Below, one piece after another: positions 1-6,171 of a DNA stretch of 9,277 nucleotides. The position numbers and the translations under genes are program-made. Origin of the DNA: an uncultured Clostridia bacterium (GTDB lineage Bacteria > Bacillota > Clostridia > Oscillospirales > Acutalibacteraceae); contig CAMJYS010000026.1 in assembly GCA_946410005.1 (NCBI GenBank), positions 1 to 9,277 of the forward strand, written 5' to 3'. The stretch's first letter is position 1. Each line of letters starts with the position of its first letter. A model generated the notes under the pieces. That model ran no database searches and was not told the DNA's origin. It worked only from the letters and a program-made list of their open reading frames with translations.

Positions 1-45
1 CCACCGAGATCTACACTCTTTCCCTACACGACGCTCTTCCGATCT
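1..45 (+). other. Illumina TruSeq universal (P5) adapter remnant, non-genomic
   Basis: These 45 bases match the last 45 bases of the 58-base TruSeq universal adapter, including the read-1 primer end ACACGACGCTCTTCCGATCT. Only the first 13 adapter bases are missing. Genomic sequence therefore starts at about base 46. This is a library artefact that survived trimming and assembly. It also marks a contig end, so nothing can be inferred about what lies upstream. The match is from memory of the adapter sequence, which is very well known. Confidence 0.98.
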
Positions 46-274
46 GGGGTTTGTGAATTTGAAGCGGATTTATTTTCATGGTACTGTCAGCGTGTTAGGT
101 GAAGATGTTTTTAAAAGTTGTAATAATTTGCAAGAAATAATTTGTAAACAAGAATCGGAAGAACTAATAATAGAAAACATAAAAAATTCTGTAAAATCCG
201 GAAAATTCAAAGTGAGTGTAGCTAAGAAATTGAAAATAAATGGGAAAACAGTTAATGAATTGCAGAATATTTAG
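46..274 (+). CDS. C-terminal fragment of a BspA-type leucine-rich-repeat protein (5' truncated)
   Basis: The reading frame is open from the adapter junction to a TAG at 272-274, about 75 codons. The first 30 or so residues fit the BspA/LRR_5 repeat spacing: NLKRIYF, then V..LGEDVF, then KSCNNLQEI, i.e. a 'F..C.NL..I' repeat with a preceding partial one. The last 40 or so residues are a lysine- and glutamate-rich tail without repeats. LRR_5 proteins are generally large surface or secreted proteins, so this is probably only the end of a longer gene. The GTG at 53 could be read as a start, but it has no Shine-Dalgarno site and falls inside the repeat, so I treat the gene as truncated by the contig end. 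Function beyond the repeat class cannot be stated. Confidence 0.6.
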
Positions 275-283
275 CATTAACTC

Positions 284-312
284 TTTACAACAATAAATTC
301 ATGTGATATAAT
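284..312 (+). promoter_or_regulatory. Sigma-70/sigma-A promoter of the rpsO operon
   Basis: The -35 box TTTACA (284-289) is separated by exactly 17 bp from the -10 box TATAAT (307-312). The -10 is extended by TG at 304-305. Only one -35 base departs from consensus. Transcription would start near 319-320, giving an rpsO leader of about 93 nt. It is the only strong promoter seen upstream of the run rpsO to hemW. Confidence 0.85.
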
Positions 313-318
313 AAAAGC

Positions 319-412
319 CTAACTACCCCCAACTTTGGAAAAAATCTGAGGTTGCTGCATAAATTTTAGAAAATGCAAATTGGGTAAAATTTAGAAAGGT
401 GATTTGATATTT
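319..412 (+). promoter_or_regulatory. rpsO 5' leader, candidate S15 autoregulatory element
   Basis: The leader can form a 7-bp stem, CAACTTT (330-336) with GAGGTTG (348-354), around an 11-nt A-rich loop. The stem includes a C-G pair next to a U-G pair, the sort of GU/GC step that S15 recognises in 16S rRNA. A competing interrupted pairing joins TACCC..AA.TTT (324-336) to AAATTGGGTA (377-386), shortly before the Shine-Dalgarno site. S15 represses its own mRNA through unrelated leader structures in several bacteria, so an S15-responsive leader is plausible. The pairings are seen by eye; the regulatory role is inferred. Confidence 0.4.
395..403 (+). promoter_or_regulatory. Shine-Dalgarno site setting the rpsO start
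   Basis: AAAGGTGAT contains AGGTGAT, a perfect match to the 3' end of 16S rRNA. It lies 9 nt before ATG 413. It directly abuts the in-frame TTG at 404, which therefore cannot be the start. Confidence 0.8.
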
Positions 413-679
413 ATGTTGTTAAAAGAAGAAAAAGCTTTGGTTATATCCAAACATGCTCGTGGTGAAAAAGATACAGGCTCTCCGGAAGTTCAAATTGCGT
501 TACTTACAAAGAGAATTAACGATTTGACGGAACATTTGAAAATTCATAAAAAAGATTTTCACTCAAGAAGAGGACTTTTAAAAATGGTCGGTAGACGTAG
601 GAATTTACTTAACTACCTTACTAAAAAGGATATAGAAAGATACAGAGCGATTATCGCAGAGCTTGGTATTCGCAAATAG
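413..679 (+). CDS. rpsO: 30S ribosomal protein S15
   Basis: This 88-residue protein binds the 16S rRNA central domain early in small-subunit assembly. It carries the S15 signature nearly unchanged: [13 protein letters not shown], then [18 protein letters not shown], then [10 protein letters not shown] and DIERYR. Length is typical for the family (88-89 residues). ATG 413 is chosen because it is 9 nt from a strong Shine-Dalgarno site and gives the normal N-terminus; the in-frame TTG at 404 would add three residues and overlap that site. The gene is preceded by a strong promoter and a structured leader. It is followed by a 14-bp hairpin and then pnp, the widely conserved rpsO-pnp order. Nothing in the sequence is odd. 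Confidence 0.98.
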   Translation: MLLKEEKALVISKHARGEKDTGSPEVQIALLTKRINDLTEHLKIHKKDFHSRRGLLKMVGRRRNLLNYLTKKDIERYRAIIAELGIRK

Positions 680-689
680 TTTGTTTTTT

Positions 690-735
690 ACAAAGACCAA
701 TCGAACCCGATTGGTCTTTGTGTGTTTATATTTTT
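690..735 (+). terminator. rpsO-pnp intergenic hairpin with U-rich tail (terminator or processing site)
   Basis: A perfect 14-bp inverted repeat (690-703 with 708-721) encloses the tetraloop AACC. An imperfect U-rich stretch, TTTATATTTTT, starts three bases after the stem (725-735). This resembles a rho-independent terminator, but the offset and interrupted U-run suggest partial read-through, which would set S15 above the downstream genes. In E. coli the same intergenic region has a terminator and an RNase III-cleaved hairpin used in PNPase autoregulation. A similar processing role is possible here but inferred. Confidence 0.75.
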
Positions 736-762
736 ACTTGATTTTTTATTTGGAGGCAAAAG

Positions 763-2865
763 ATGTTCGAAAATCACAGAATTTTTAAAACAAAACTCGC
801 AGAAAGAAATTTAATCGTAGAAACCGGAAAATTTGCCGGACTTGCAAACGGTTCGTGTATGGTAAGATATGGCGATACAGTTGTCAATATTGCTGTAACG
901 GCGTCAAAATCGCCAAGAGAAGGAGTTGATTTTTTCCCGCTTTCGGTGGATTTTGAAGAAAGACTTTATGCTGTCGGAAAAATACCGGGTTCTTTTTCGA
1001 AAAGAGAAGGTAAACCATCGGAAAAAGCAATTTTAGCATCAAGAGTTATAGACAGGCCTATTCGCCCGCTATTTCCAAAAGATATGAGAAACGACGTAGC
1101 GGTTGTTTGTACGGTAATGTCCGTAGACGAAGATTGTTCGCCGGAAATTACAGCAATGATAGGTACGTCAATAGCATTAAGTATATCCGATATACCTTGG
1201 GACGGGCCCATAAGCGGAGTTTTCGTAGGACTTGTTGATGGAGAAATCGTGATAAACCCAACAAAAGAGCAAAGAGAAAATTCAAAATTATCTCTTACAG
1301 TTGCATCAACAGAAGATCTTATTCCAATGATTGAAGCAGGAGCTTACGAAATTTCTGACGAAACTATGTACAACGCTATTTTAAAAGCTCACGAAACGAA
1401 CAAAGAAGTAATCAAATTTATTAACGAGATAAAATCGGAAATCGGTAAACCTAAATTTTCTTACGAAAGTTTAAATCCTACCGAAGAAATGTTCGAAGCT
1501 GTTAAAAATTATGTCGAAGAAGACGTCAAAGCCGCTTTATTCACAAACGATAAAACGGAACGAGATGAAAATTTATTGCCAATTTACGAAAAAGTTCACG
1601 CTAAATTTGACGAAGTATATCCCGAAGAAACAAAGCTTCTGGACGATTGTATGTATATGCTACAAAAGAAAATAGTTCGTCGTTGGCTTATTGACGAAGA
1701 AAAACGTGTTGACGGGCGAAAAATGGATGAAATCCGTCCTTTAAACGCAGAAGTCGGACTTTTGCCGAGAGTACATGGTTCGGGAATGTTTACAAGAGGA
1801 CAAACTCAAGTTTTAACAACCCTCACATTAGGGCCTATAAGCGACAGACAATTACTCGACGGAATAGATTCGGAAGAATATAAACGCTATATGCACCACT
1901 ATAATTTCCCGTCGTATTCAGTCGGCGAGACAAAACCAAGCCGCGGACCCGGTCGTAGAGAAATAGGACACGGAGCATTGGCAGAAAAAGCTTTGGTACC
2001 TGTAATTCCGCCTGTCGAAGAATTTCCTTATGCAATACGATTGGTTTCCGAAGTTCTTTCGTCAAACGGTTCGACGTCGCAAGGTTCTGTTTGTGGTTCA
2101 ACGCTTGCGCTTATGGACGGAGGAGTTCCAATAAAAGCACCTGTTGCGGGAATTTCTTGCGGGCTTATAACGGATGGCGACAGATGGAAAACAATGGTTG
2201 ACATACAAGGGCTTGAAGACTTTTTCGGTGACATGGACTTTAAAGTTGCGGGAACTCATAAAGGTATAACTGCAATACAAATGGATTTAAAAATACATGG
2301 TCTTACAAAAGAAATGATAAAAGAAGCGCTTGAAAAAACTCATAAAGCCAGAATTTATATTTTAGACGAAGTAATGGCGAAAGCTATAAAAGAACCGAGA
2401 GAAAATCTTTCCGAATATGCTCCTAAAGTGTTTACTATGTCCGTGGAGGTTGATAAGATACGAGATGTTATAGGTGCAGGCGGAAAAGTAGTACAAAAGC
2501 TCTGTGCGGATTATGATGTTAAAATTGATATAGAAGAAGACGGAAAAATATTCGTAATGGGTGTAGACGTAAATAAATGTAAAAGGGCGTTGGAAGTAAT
2601 AAAAACTATTGTTACAGACCCTCAAGTAGGAAATACTTATGTCGGAAAAGTCGTAAGAATAATGGATTTTGGAGCATTTATTGAATTTTCGCCCGGAAAA
2701 GAAGGACTTTGCCATATTTCGCAGATAGATAAACGTAGAATCAACAAAGTAACTGATGTATTGTCCGAAGGGCAAGAAGTAAATGTAAAGATAATTGAGA
2801 TTGATAATAAAGGCAGAATAAATCTTTCTATGAAAGATCTTGATCAAAATATTTTCAAAAATTAG
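763..2865 (+). CDS. pnp: Polyribonucleotide nucleotidyltransferase (PNPase)
   Basis: This 700-residue phosphorolytic 3'-5' exoribonuclease degrades mRNA to nucleoside diphosphates, normally as a trimer and often with RNA helicase or RNase E/Y partners. All family domains are present in order: a first RNase PH domain (about 1-145, with RVIDRPIRPLFP), an all-alpha linker domain (about 150-300), a second RNase PH domain (about 320-545), a KH domain with the GxxG loop GAGG at 571-574, and a C-terminal S1 domain (about 624-693, GKVVRIMDFGAFIEF). The catalytic aspartates of EDFFGDMD fall at 486 and 492, and the phosphate-binding segment GSTSQGSVCGSTLALMDGG is intact. ATG 763 follows GGAGG (752-756) by 6 nt. 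The gene is full length and probably active. The stop is only 16 nt before the next start, so the downstream glycosyltransferases are likely co-transcribed. Confidence 0.98.
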   Translation: MFENHRIFKTKLAERNLIVETGKFAGLANGSCMVRYGDTVVNIAVTASKSPREGVDFFPLSVDFEERLYAVGKIPGSFSKREGKPSEKAILASRVIDRPIRPLFPKDMRNDVAVVCTVMSVDEDCSPEITAMIGTSIALSISDIPWDGPISGVFVGLVDGEIVINPTKEQRENSKLSLTVASTEDLIPMIEAGAYEISDETMYNAILKAHETNKEVIKFINEIKSEIGKPKFSYESLNPTEEMFEAVKNYVEEDVKAALFTNDKTERDENLLPIYEKVHAKFDEVYPEETKLLDDCMYMLQKKIVRRWLIDEEKRVDGRKMDEIRPLNAEVGLLPRVHGSGMFTRGQTQVLTTLTLGPISDRQLLDGIDSEEYKRYMHHYNFPSYSVGETKPSRGPGRREIGHGALAEKALVPVIPPVEEFPYAIRLVSEVLSSNGSTSQGSVCGSTLALMDGGVPIKAPVAGISCGLITDGDRWKTMVDIQGLEDFFGDMDFKVAGTHKGITAIQMDLKIHGLTKEMIKEALEKTHKARIYILDEVMAKAIKEPRENLSEYAPKVFTMSVEVDKIRDVIGAGGKVVQKLCADYDVKIDIEEDGKIFVMGVDVNKCKRALEVIKTIVTDPQVGNTYVGKVVRIMDFGAFIEFSPGKEGLCHISQIDKRRINKVTDVLSEGQEVNVKIIEIDNKGRINLSMKDLDQNIFKN

Positions 2866-2869
2866 TGGC

Positions 2870-2876
2870 GGAGGGG
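2870..2876 (+). promoter_or_regulatory. Shine-Dalgarno site of the first glycosyltransferase gene
   Basis: GGAGGGG lies 5 nt before ATG 2882, just after the pnp stop. It excludes the in-frame TTG at 2840, which would lie upstream of this site and overlap pnp by 26 nt. Confidence 0.8.
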
Positions 2877-2881
2877 TAAAT

Positions 2882-3952
2882 ATGAATAGGTATGTTTCAA
2901 AAATTTTATGTGGTTTTCTTTTGATATTTTCTGTTGGTTTTTCCATATATGATAGGAATAAAGATTTTTTTGATAAAACTCCTAAAATTTCTGTTATCGT
3001 ACCTGTTTATAATACTGAGAAATATTTAGACGAATGTCTGAACAGTGCTGAAAATCAAACTCTAAAAAATATAGAAATTGTGTGTATAAACGACGGCTCG
3101 ACGGATAGATCACTTGAAATTTTGAAAGAACACGCAAATAAAGATTCCAGAATTAAAGTTATAAGTCAGGAAAATAAAGGTCTTTCATCGGCAAGAAATG
3201 TCGGTATGCGTAGTGCAAAAGGTAAATATATAGCGCTTTTGGACTCCGACGATGTTTTAGTTCCGTGGGCGTACGAAAAAATGTACGATTTAGCGGAGAA
3301 ACATAAAGCCGACGCTGTAAAATGTGATTCAATGGATTTTTTTCAAGGCGACCCATTAAAAATCGGATTAAAAGTTTATGATAGTTCAAAAGTGGAAGTT
3401 TTCGAAAGAAAAACTAACGGAAATCCGTATAAAGAGCTTAATTATTATTGCGGAGTAGTTTGGAACAGGATTTATAATAGAAAATTTTTGTCGGATAATG
3501 ATATATGGTTTAAAGACGGGCTTTCCCTTGCGGAAGATACTGTATTTAATTGGCTTTGCGGAGCATATGCCGAGAAACATGTTATGACACACAATATTTT
3601 ATATTTTTATAGAAAAAATCGTACAGGTTCATTGATGTCAACCGATTATCATGATTTGAAAAAAAGATTTGATGTTTATATTGACGTCATACAATGGCTT
3701 AGCGATAATAGAGATAGATTTAATTTTGATAATAGCGATGAGTGGATAGTTTCTAGTATGTTAGTGGTAATTTATAAACAGCTGACTGAAAATTTAGAAG
3801 ATACAAATCCGATGAAATCATATTATGCGAACAAATCTGTTAAAATAATTGATAAGTTTATAAGTGACTATGATGTCAATATTTCCGGTACATATTTAAA
3901 TGAAATAAATTTTTTGCGAAACATTGCCAAACATGCTGAGAGTAATATTTGA
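2882..3952 (+). CDS. Membrane-anchored GT2-family glycosyltransferase, copy 1
   Basis: This 356-residue protein has a short hydrophobic segment (about 8-23) followed by a GT-A fold glycosyltransferase domain beginning with [16 protein letters not shown] at 34. Seen motifs are NDGSTD (70-75, nucleotide binding), the DXD-type metal site DSDD (121-124), a likely catalytic-base pair ED (218-219, LAEDTVFN), and FYRKNRTGSLMS, which is typical of capsule, exopolysaccharide or LPS-type GT2 enzymes. Such enzymes transfer sugar from a nucleotide-sugar donor. Donor and acceptor cannot be read from the sequence. The C-terminal 90 or so residues are helical-looking with no recognised domain. The gene starts 16 nt after pnp. 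It is closely similar to the next gene, indicating tandem duplication. The N-terminal anchor, with two basic residues before it, is unusual because it could place the catalytic domain outside the cell membrane. Confidence 0.88.
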   Translation: MNRYVSKILCGFLLIFSVGFSIYDRNKDFFDKTPKISVIVPVYNTEKYLDECLNSAENQTLKNIEIVCINDGSTDRSLEILKEHANKDSRIKVISQENKGLSSARNVGMRSAKGKYIALLDSDDVLVPWAYEKMYDLAEKHKADAVKCDSMDFFQGDPLKIGLKVYDSSKVEVFERKTNGNPYKELNYYCGVVWNRIYNRKFLSDNDIWFKDGLSLAEDTVFNWLCGAYAEKHVMTHNILYFYRKNRTGSLMSTDYHDLKKRFDVYIDVIQWLSDNRDRFNFDNSDEWIVSSMLVVIYKQLTENLEDTNPMKSYYANKSVKIIDKFISDYDVNISGTYLNEINFLRNIAKHAESNI

Positions 3953-5036
3953 GGAGAGAAAGATTTTGAATAGTTCGGGAAGTTTAAAAAATCAGTTGAA
4001 AATGATGTATATTTTTTTGGTAATTATTTTTTTGTTGACCTTGATTGGCGGATTTATATTTATTACAGAATCTAAAAAGCCAAAAATTTCTGTTATAGTA
4101 CCTGTTTATAATACCGAGAAATATTTAGACGAGTGTTTGAATAGCGTAGAAAATCAAACGCTGAAAGATATCGAGATAATATGTGTAAATGATGGTTCTA
4201 CCGATAAATCATTAGAAATTTTAAACGACCACGCAAGTAAAGATTCCCGAATTAAAGTTATCAGTCAAGAAAATGGCGGAGTGAGTAAAGCGAGAAATGC
4301 CGGTATGAAAATCGCAAAAGGTGAATATATAACCTTTTTAGATTCCGATGATCTGTTATCTCCCATCGCATATGAAAAAATGTATGATTTGGCAAAAGTG
4401 CATAAACCTGAAGTTGTTAAATGCAAAGTTTTAGATTTTTTTGAAGGCAATCCTATAGAGAGTAATTTAGAAAATTATGACGATTCAAAAGTGAAAGTTT
4501 TTGAAGTGGAAACGTTTCAGCAAGACCCATATAGTCAGCTTAATTACGACAATGGCGTTGTTTGGAATAAAATTTATAGTAGAAAATTTTTGTTGGATAA
4601 CGATTTATGGTTTAATGAAAAAGTTGCACTTGCGGAAGATAGCATGTTTAATTGGTTGTGTGGAGCAAGTGTTAAAAAGCAAGTGATTACATATAATATT
4701 TTGTATTTTTATAGAATAAATCGTCCCGGATCTATAATGTCAGATAACTATAGAAATTCAAAAAAGAGATTTGATGGTTATAGCGAGTGTATAAAATCAC
4801 TTGATAAAAACAGAGAAAGATTTAAATTCGATAACAGTGATAAGTGGCTGTGTTCTACTATGATATCGTTGGCTTATAGTCATTTAAAAGATAGCAAAGA
4901 AAATTCAGACCCTATGGCACCCTACTATGCAAGTGAATTTAATAAATTAATAGATGAGTTTATTAAAAAATATGGTGTTGAAGTATCTAATGAAGATAGT
5001 AAAATAATTGAGTGTATAAAGGAATTTGCCGGAATC
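2981..5036 (+). repeat. Tandem gene-scale direct repeat (glycosyltransferase copies 1 and 2)
   Basis: The segment from 2981 aligns with the segment from 4080 at a constant offset of 1099 bases through the DSDD codons (3242 and 4341). The offset becomes 1102 by the ED codons (3533 and 4635), one codon inserted. Nucleotide identity is high in the first 80 bases, for example a shared run of TTTCTGTTAT, and declines towards the 3' end. The N-terminal anchors and C-termini differ more than the catalytic cores. Confidence 0.8.
3951..3957 (+). promoter_or_regulatory. Shine-Dalgarno site selecting a TTG start for copy 2
   Basis: GAGGAGA overlaps the TGA stop of copy 1 (3950-3952) and lies 8 nt before TTG 3966. 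No in-frame ATG is spaced as well. In-frame codons at 3924 and 3933 lie upstream of this site. Confidence 0.7.
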
Positions 5037-5039
5037 TAA
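3966..5039 (+). CDS. Membrane-anchored GT2-family glycosyltransferase, copy 2
   Basis: With the TTG start at 3966 this is a 357-residue protein. It has a long hydrophobic segment (about 15-33, rich in I, L, F and V) and then the GT-A domain starting [16 protein letters not shown] at 39. Conserved sites match copy 1: NDGSTD (75-80), DSDD (126-129), ED (224-225, LAEDSMFN) and FYRINRPGSIMS. From the domain start through DSDD the alignment to copy 1 has no gaps, and one extra codon appears before the ED motif. The first 22 residues of the fold are identical. Lysines lie on both sides of the hydrophobic segment (K8 and K12 before; K37, K38 and K40 after), so topology is ambiguous. Intergenic distances are 13 nt upstream and 18 nt downstream, so it is part of an operon. 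All catalytic motifs are present, so it is probably active. Substrate is unknown. Confidence 0.88.
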   Translation: MNSSGSLKNQLKMMYIFLVIIFLLTLIGGFIFITESKKPKISVIVPVYNTEKYLDECLNSVENQTLKDIEIICVNDGSTDKSLEILNDHASKDSRIKVISQENGGVSKARNAGMKIAKGEYITFLDSDDLLSPIAYEKMYDLAKVHKPEVVKCKVLDFFEGNPIESNLENYDDSKVKVFEVETFQQDPYSQLNYDNGVVWNKIYSRKFLLDNDLWFNEKVALAEDSMFNWLCGASVKKQVITYNILYFYRINRPGSIMSDNYRNSKKRFDGYSECIKSLDKNRERFKFDNSDKWLCSTMISLAYSHLKDSKENSDPMAPYYASEFNKLIDEFIKKYGVEVSNEDSKIIECIKEFAGI

Positions 5040-5045
5040 TATGAT

Positions 5046-5053
5046 AGGATGAT
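5046..5053 (+). promoter_or_regulatory. Shine-Dalgarno site for copy 3, favouring TTG 5058
   Basis: AGGATGAT resembles the AGGTGAT site of rpsO. Its AGGA core is 8 nt before TTG 5058. The in-frame ATG at 5049 sits inside the site itself and so is unlikely to be the start. Confidence 0.6.
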
Positions 5054-5057
5054 ATAT

Positions 5058-6140
5058 TTGAATTTTAAAAAAATTTTTAGTAATAGATATGCAATATTGG
5101 GTATTTTTGTGGCTATATATTCATTTATATTCATGATGTCGCCGTTTGTAGTAGATTATTCTGCGGATGGCTGTAAAGCGGAAAATCCCGAAATAAAAGT
5201 ATCGGTAATAGTGCCTGTGTATAACACTGAAAAATATTTGCCATCTGCGCTAGATAGTTTAATAAATCAAACTTTGAAGGACATAGAAATAATATGCGTA
5301 AACGACGGCTCGAAAGATAATTCTTTAGCGGTTTTAAACGAGTACAAAGAAAAAGATAATCGTATAAAAGTTATAAGTCAGCCGAATTCAGGAGTTTGTG
5401 TTGCGAGAAACACCGGAATAGAAAATTCAAAAGGCGAATACATAGCGTTTTTTGATTCCGACGACTTAATGGTTCCATATGCTTACGAAAAAGCTTACGA
5501 TGATGCGATAAAATATAACGTTGATATAGTTAATATGCAAATGACCAATTTTATCGACGGAGAAGAAATTGATATAAACAGTTTTGTATATGATAATTCC
5601 AAAGTAAAAAGAATCGGCAGAATGAAACATCAAAATCCGTTTTATATATTTCCTGATTCAGGATATGTTACTACGAAACTTTATAAACGTTCTTTGATAA
5701 ATGATAATAATTTTAGGTTTAAAGCGGGAGTTACAAACTATGAAGATGGTTTGTTTAACTTTTTCGTTCTAACAAAAACCGCTACATTAGTACATGATAG
5801 CAATGTGTTCTATTGTTATCGAACAAATAGACCTGGTTCGGCAGTAACAAATTTTAATATAAATAAAATTATGAAAAGCGGATTGGCTGTTGCGAACGAA
5901 TTAGTGACAAATAGCGAAAAATTCGATTTCAGAAAAAGCAATGAGTGGATAGTCGCAAAATGTTTAGATATAAACTATAATCACATTGTTAAAGACGCTA
6001 AAAACACTCCTGAAATACAAAAGGAATATGCAAATGAATTTTTAAAAATAGTAAATGATAATTACGTTAAAAAATATAATTATAAATATCCGAACTGGAT
6101 ATATGAGCAAATAGAAGATATAAAGAAAATAGCGGATTAA
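5058..6140 (+). CDS. Membrane-anchored GT2-family glycosyltransferase, copy 3 (divergent)
   Basis: This 360-residue protein (363 if ATG 5049 is used) has a basic N-terminus (K4, K5, R10), one hydrophobic segment (about 11-32), an acidic linker ([13 protein letters not shown]) and a GT-A domain from about residue 46. Motifs are NDGSKD (82-87), DSDD (133-136), ED (229-230, NYEDGLFN) and [12 protein letters not shown]. It keeps the core of copies 1 and 2 but differs clearly in the middle and C-terminal parts, so it is an older paralogue or an independently acquired relative. The basic-inside, acidic-outside pattern predicts N-in/C-out topology, which would put the sugar-transfer domain outside the membrane. 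It lies 31 nt before lepA with no visible terminator. A lipobox is not convincing at C39. Substrate is unknown; a role in surface glycan synthesis is inferred from the family. Confidence 0.87.
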   Translation: MNFKKIFSNRYAILGIFVAIYSFIFMMSPFVVDYSADGCKAENPEIKVSVIVPVYNTEKYLPSALDSLINQTLKDIEIICVNDGSKDNSLAVLNEYKEKDNRIKVISQPNSGVCVARNTGIENSKGEYIAFFDSDDLMVPYAYEKAYDDAIKYNVDIVNMQMTNFIDGEEIDINSFVYDNSKVKRIGRMKHQNPFYIFPDSGYVTTKLYKRSLINDNNFRFKAGVTNYEDGLFNFFVLTKTATLVHDSNVFYCYRTNRPGSAVTNFNINKIMKSGLAVANELVTNSEKFDFRKSNEWIVAKCLDINYNHIVKDAKNTPEIQKEYANEFLKIVNDNYVKKYNYKYPNWIYEQIEDIKKIAD

Positions 6141-6153
6141 TAAAAATGTTCAA

Positions 6154-6160
6154 AAGGTGG
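6154..6160 (+). promoter_or_regulatory. Shine-Dalgarno site of lepA
   Basis: AAGGTGG lies 11 nt before ATG 6172, a slightly long spacing. The in-frame GTG at 6157 is part of the site and cannot be the start. Starting at ATG 6172 also gives the normal LepA N-terminus, [13 protein letters not shown]. Confidence 0.7.
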
Positions 6161-6171
6161 TAGTTTGCTTT

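Noticed and set aside
53..274. GTG at 53 as the start of a complete 73-residue gene
   Set aside because: The frame stays open back to the adapter junction, no Shine-Dalgarno site precedes it, and it would begin inside a leucine-rich repeat. A truncated gene explains it better.
2795..2823. A possible internal promoter in the 3' end of pnp (TTGAGA, 17 bp, ATAAAT)
   Set aside because: The -35 is fair, but the -10 differs from TATAAT at its first three positions, including the key second A. In A+T-rich DNA such matches are expected by chance.
2840..2881. An upstream TTG start making the first glycosyltransferase overlap pnp
   Set aside because: The Shine-Dalgarno site 2870-2876 lies downstream of that TTG and is well placed for ATG 2882. 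The extra residues derive from the pnp 3' end in another frame.
2362..2946. A 194-codon open frame on the - strand over the pnp end and the start of the first glycosyltransferase
   Set aside because: It lies antisense to clear PNPase KH and S1 domains, its translation is low-complexity (Y, F, I and S rich), and it resembles no family I know. It is a shadow of the A+T-rich coding strand.
5154..5184. A lipoprotein signal (lipobox) at the cysteine after the hydrophobic segment of copy 3
   Set aside because: The residues before C39 are SADG, with an acidic residue and no aliphatic residue at -3. The cysteine is also seven residues beyond the hydrophobic segment.
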